In this document: in pieces, positions 5,244 to 5,871 of the stretch | How the letters are laid out: every line of letters begins with the position of its first letter | Numbering within the stretch: the stretch's first letter is position 1 | DNA from: an uncultured Polyangiaceae bacterium | Lineage (GTDB): Bacteria; Myxococcota_A; Polyangia; Polyangiales; Polyangiaceae | Reading direction: 5' to 3' | NCBI GenBank assembly: GCA_938004815.1 | Contig: CALKVR010000326.1 | Span: forward strand, 1 to 5,871 | Length of the DNA stretch: 5,871 nt | Position numbers and translations under genes: made by a program | The notes under the pieces: generated by a model | What the model was told of the DNA's origin: nothing | Databases searched by the model: none | Seen by the model: the letters and a program-made list of their open reading frames with translations, nothing else

Positions 5244-5871
5244 AGCCCATCGTCGCCGTCGTAGGCCGGCCCAACGTCGGCAAGAGCACCCTATTCAACC
5301 GCCTCACGCGATCGAGGGCGGCCATCGTCCACGACGAGCCCGGCGTCACCCGAGACCGCCACTACGGCGACGTCGAAGCGAACGGACGGACGTTCACGCT
5401 CATCGACACCGGCGGCTTCGACCCGGGCAGCGACGACCCGATGCGCCAGGGCATCGGGCGCCAGATCGAGCTCGCGCTCGCCGAAGCCGACGTCGTGGTC
5501 TGCGTGCTTGACGCCACCGAGCCGGCCACCAGCGTCGACCACGCCGAGATGAAGCTCCTCCGCTCCAAGAAGAAGCCGACGATCTTCGCCGCCAACAAGG
5601 CCGACTCGCCCAAGCGCGACGCCGAGGCGGCCGAGCTCTATCGCCTCGGGATGGAAGAGCTCATCTTCATCAGCGCGGCCCACGGCCGCGGTTTCGACGA
5701 GCTGCTCGACGCCATCGTGGCCGCGCTGCCGCCCGCGACCGAGAGCGAGCCCGAGGCGCCCGCCGACGACGGCGCGCTCAAGGTCGCGCTGATCGGCAAG
5801 CCGAACGCCGGCAAATCGAGCCTCACGAACCGGCTCGCCGGCGCCGAGCGCGTCCTCGTCGACGATCGCCC
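5240..5871 (+). CDS. der: Ribosome biogenesis GTPase Der (EngA), 3'-truncated by window end
   Basis: The first 210 residues of Der, the bacterial GTPase with two tandem G domains that acts in 50S subunit assembly. First G domain: G1 GRPNVGKS (9-16), G2 region with T37 in PGVTRDR, G3 DTGG (56-59; Der has DTGG where Era has DTPG), G4 NKAD (119-122), G5 SA (145-146). An acidic linker (about 164-178) leads to the second G domain, whose G1 is GKPNAGKS (186-193). The frame is intact to the window edge; the rest of G domain 2 and the C-terminal KH-like domain are missing because the window ends. Full-length Der proteins usually have 430-500 residues. The ATG overlaps the era stop as ATGA and has a GAGGAG 8 bases upstream. 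The pair forms a ribosome-assembly operon, and both proteins look fully functional. Confidence 0.97.
   Translation, partial: MKPIVAVVGRPNVGKSTLFNRLTRSRAAIVHDEPGVTRDRHYGDVEANGRTFTLIDTGGFDPGSDDPMRQGIGRQIELALAEADVVVCVLDATEPATSVDHAEMKLLRSKKKPTIFAANKADSPKRDAEAAELYRLGMEELIFISAAHGRGFDELLDAIVAALPPATESEPEAPADDGALKVALIGKPNAGKSSLTNRLAGAERVLVDDR

Noticed and set aside
4248..5871. era and der as a tandem duplication of one GTPase gene
   Set aside because: They share only the P-loop motif GRPNVGKS. Era has DTPG and a GKGG KH loop, while Der has DTGG and a second G domain, so they are distinct families.

Overview
The window is very GC-rich and almost fully coding. Codon third positions are mostly G or C, and long open frames on the wrong strand are common. 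The gene types suggest a deltaproteobacterium of the myxobacterial group (Myxococcota/Polyangia-like): a stand-alone PilZ protein of the kind expanded in myxobacteria, a GT39/ArnT-like membrane glycosyltransferase with a fused C-terminal domain, and adjacent era and der genes. This placement is inferred from gene style, because no rRNA or other marker is present.

Layout. Positions 3-1205 (+) hold the 3' end of a large protein made of blade-like repeats of about 52 residues. It is probably extracytoplasmic, and its start lies outside the window. After a 29-bp convergent gap come two minus-strand genes: the PilZ-domain protein (1235-1642) and, upstream of it in transcription, an 823-residue polytopic glycosyltransferase (1704-4175). 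They are 61 bp apart and could be one transcript. A 72-bp divergent intergenic region (4176-4247) separates the glycosyltransferase from a plus-strand ribosome-biogenesis pair. That pair is era (4248-5243) and der (from 5240, cut by the window end), which overlap by four bases (ATGA).

How the genes fit together. Era and Der are essential-type GTPases for 30S and 50S assembly, and the overlap suggests translational coupling. The glycosyltransferase/PilZ pair could link cyclic-di-GMP sensing to modification of an envelope glycan or protein, but this rests only on adjacency. The repeat protein converges on this pair and has no evident link to it.

No gene-free stretch exceeds 300 bases; the longest is the 72-bp divergent region. 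I saw no tRNA, rRNA, CRISPR array, insertion sequence or phage gene. I found no convincing new multi-gene system. The most interesting points are the domain architecture of the glycosyltransferase, its PilZ neighbour, and the small repeats and dyad in the divergent promoter region.
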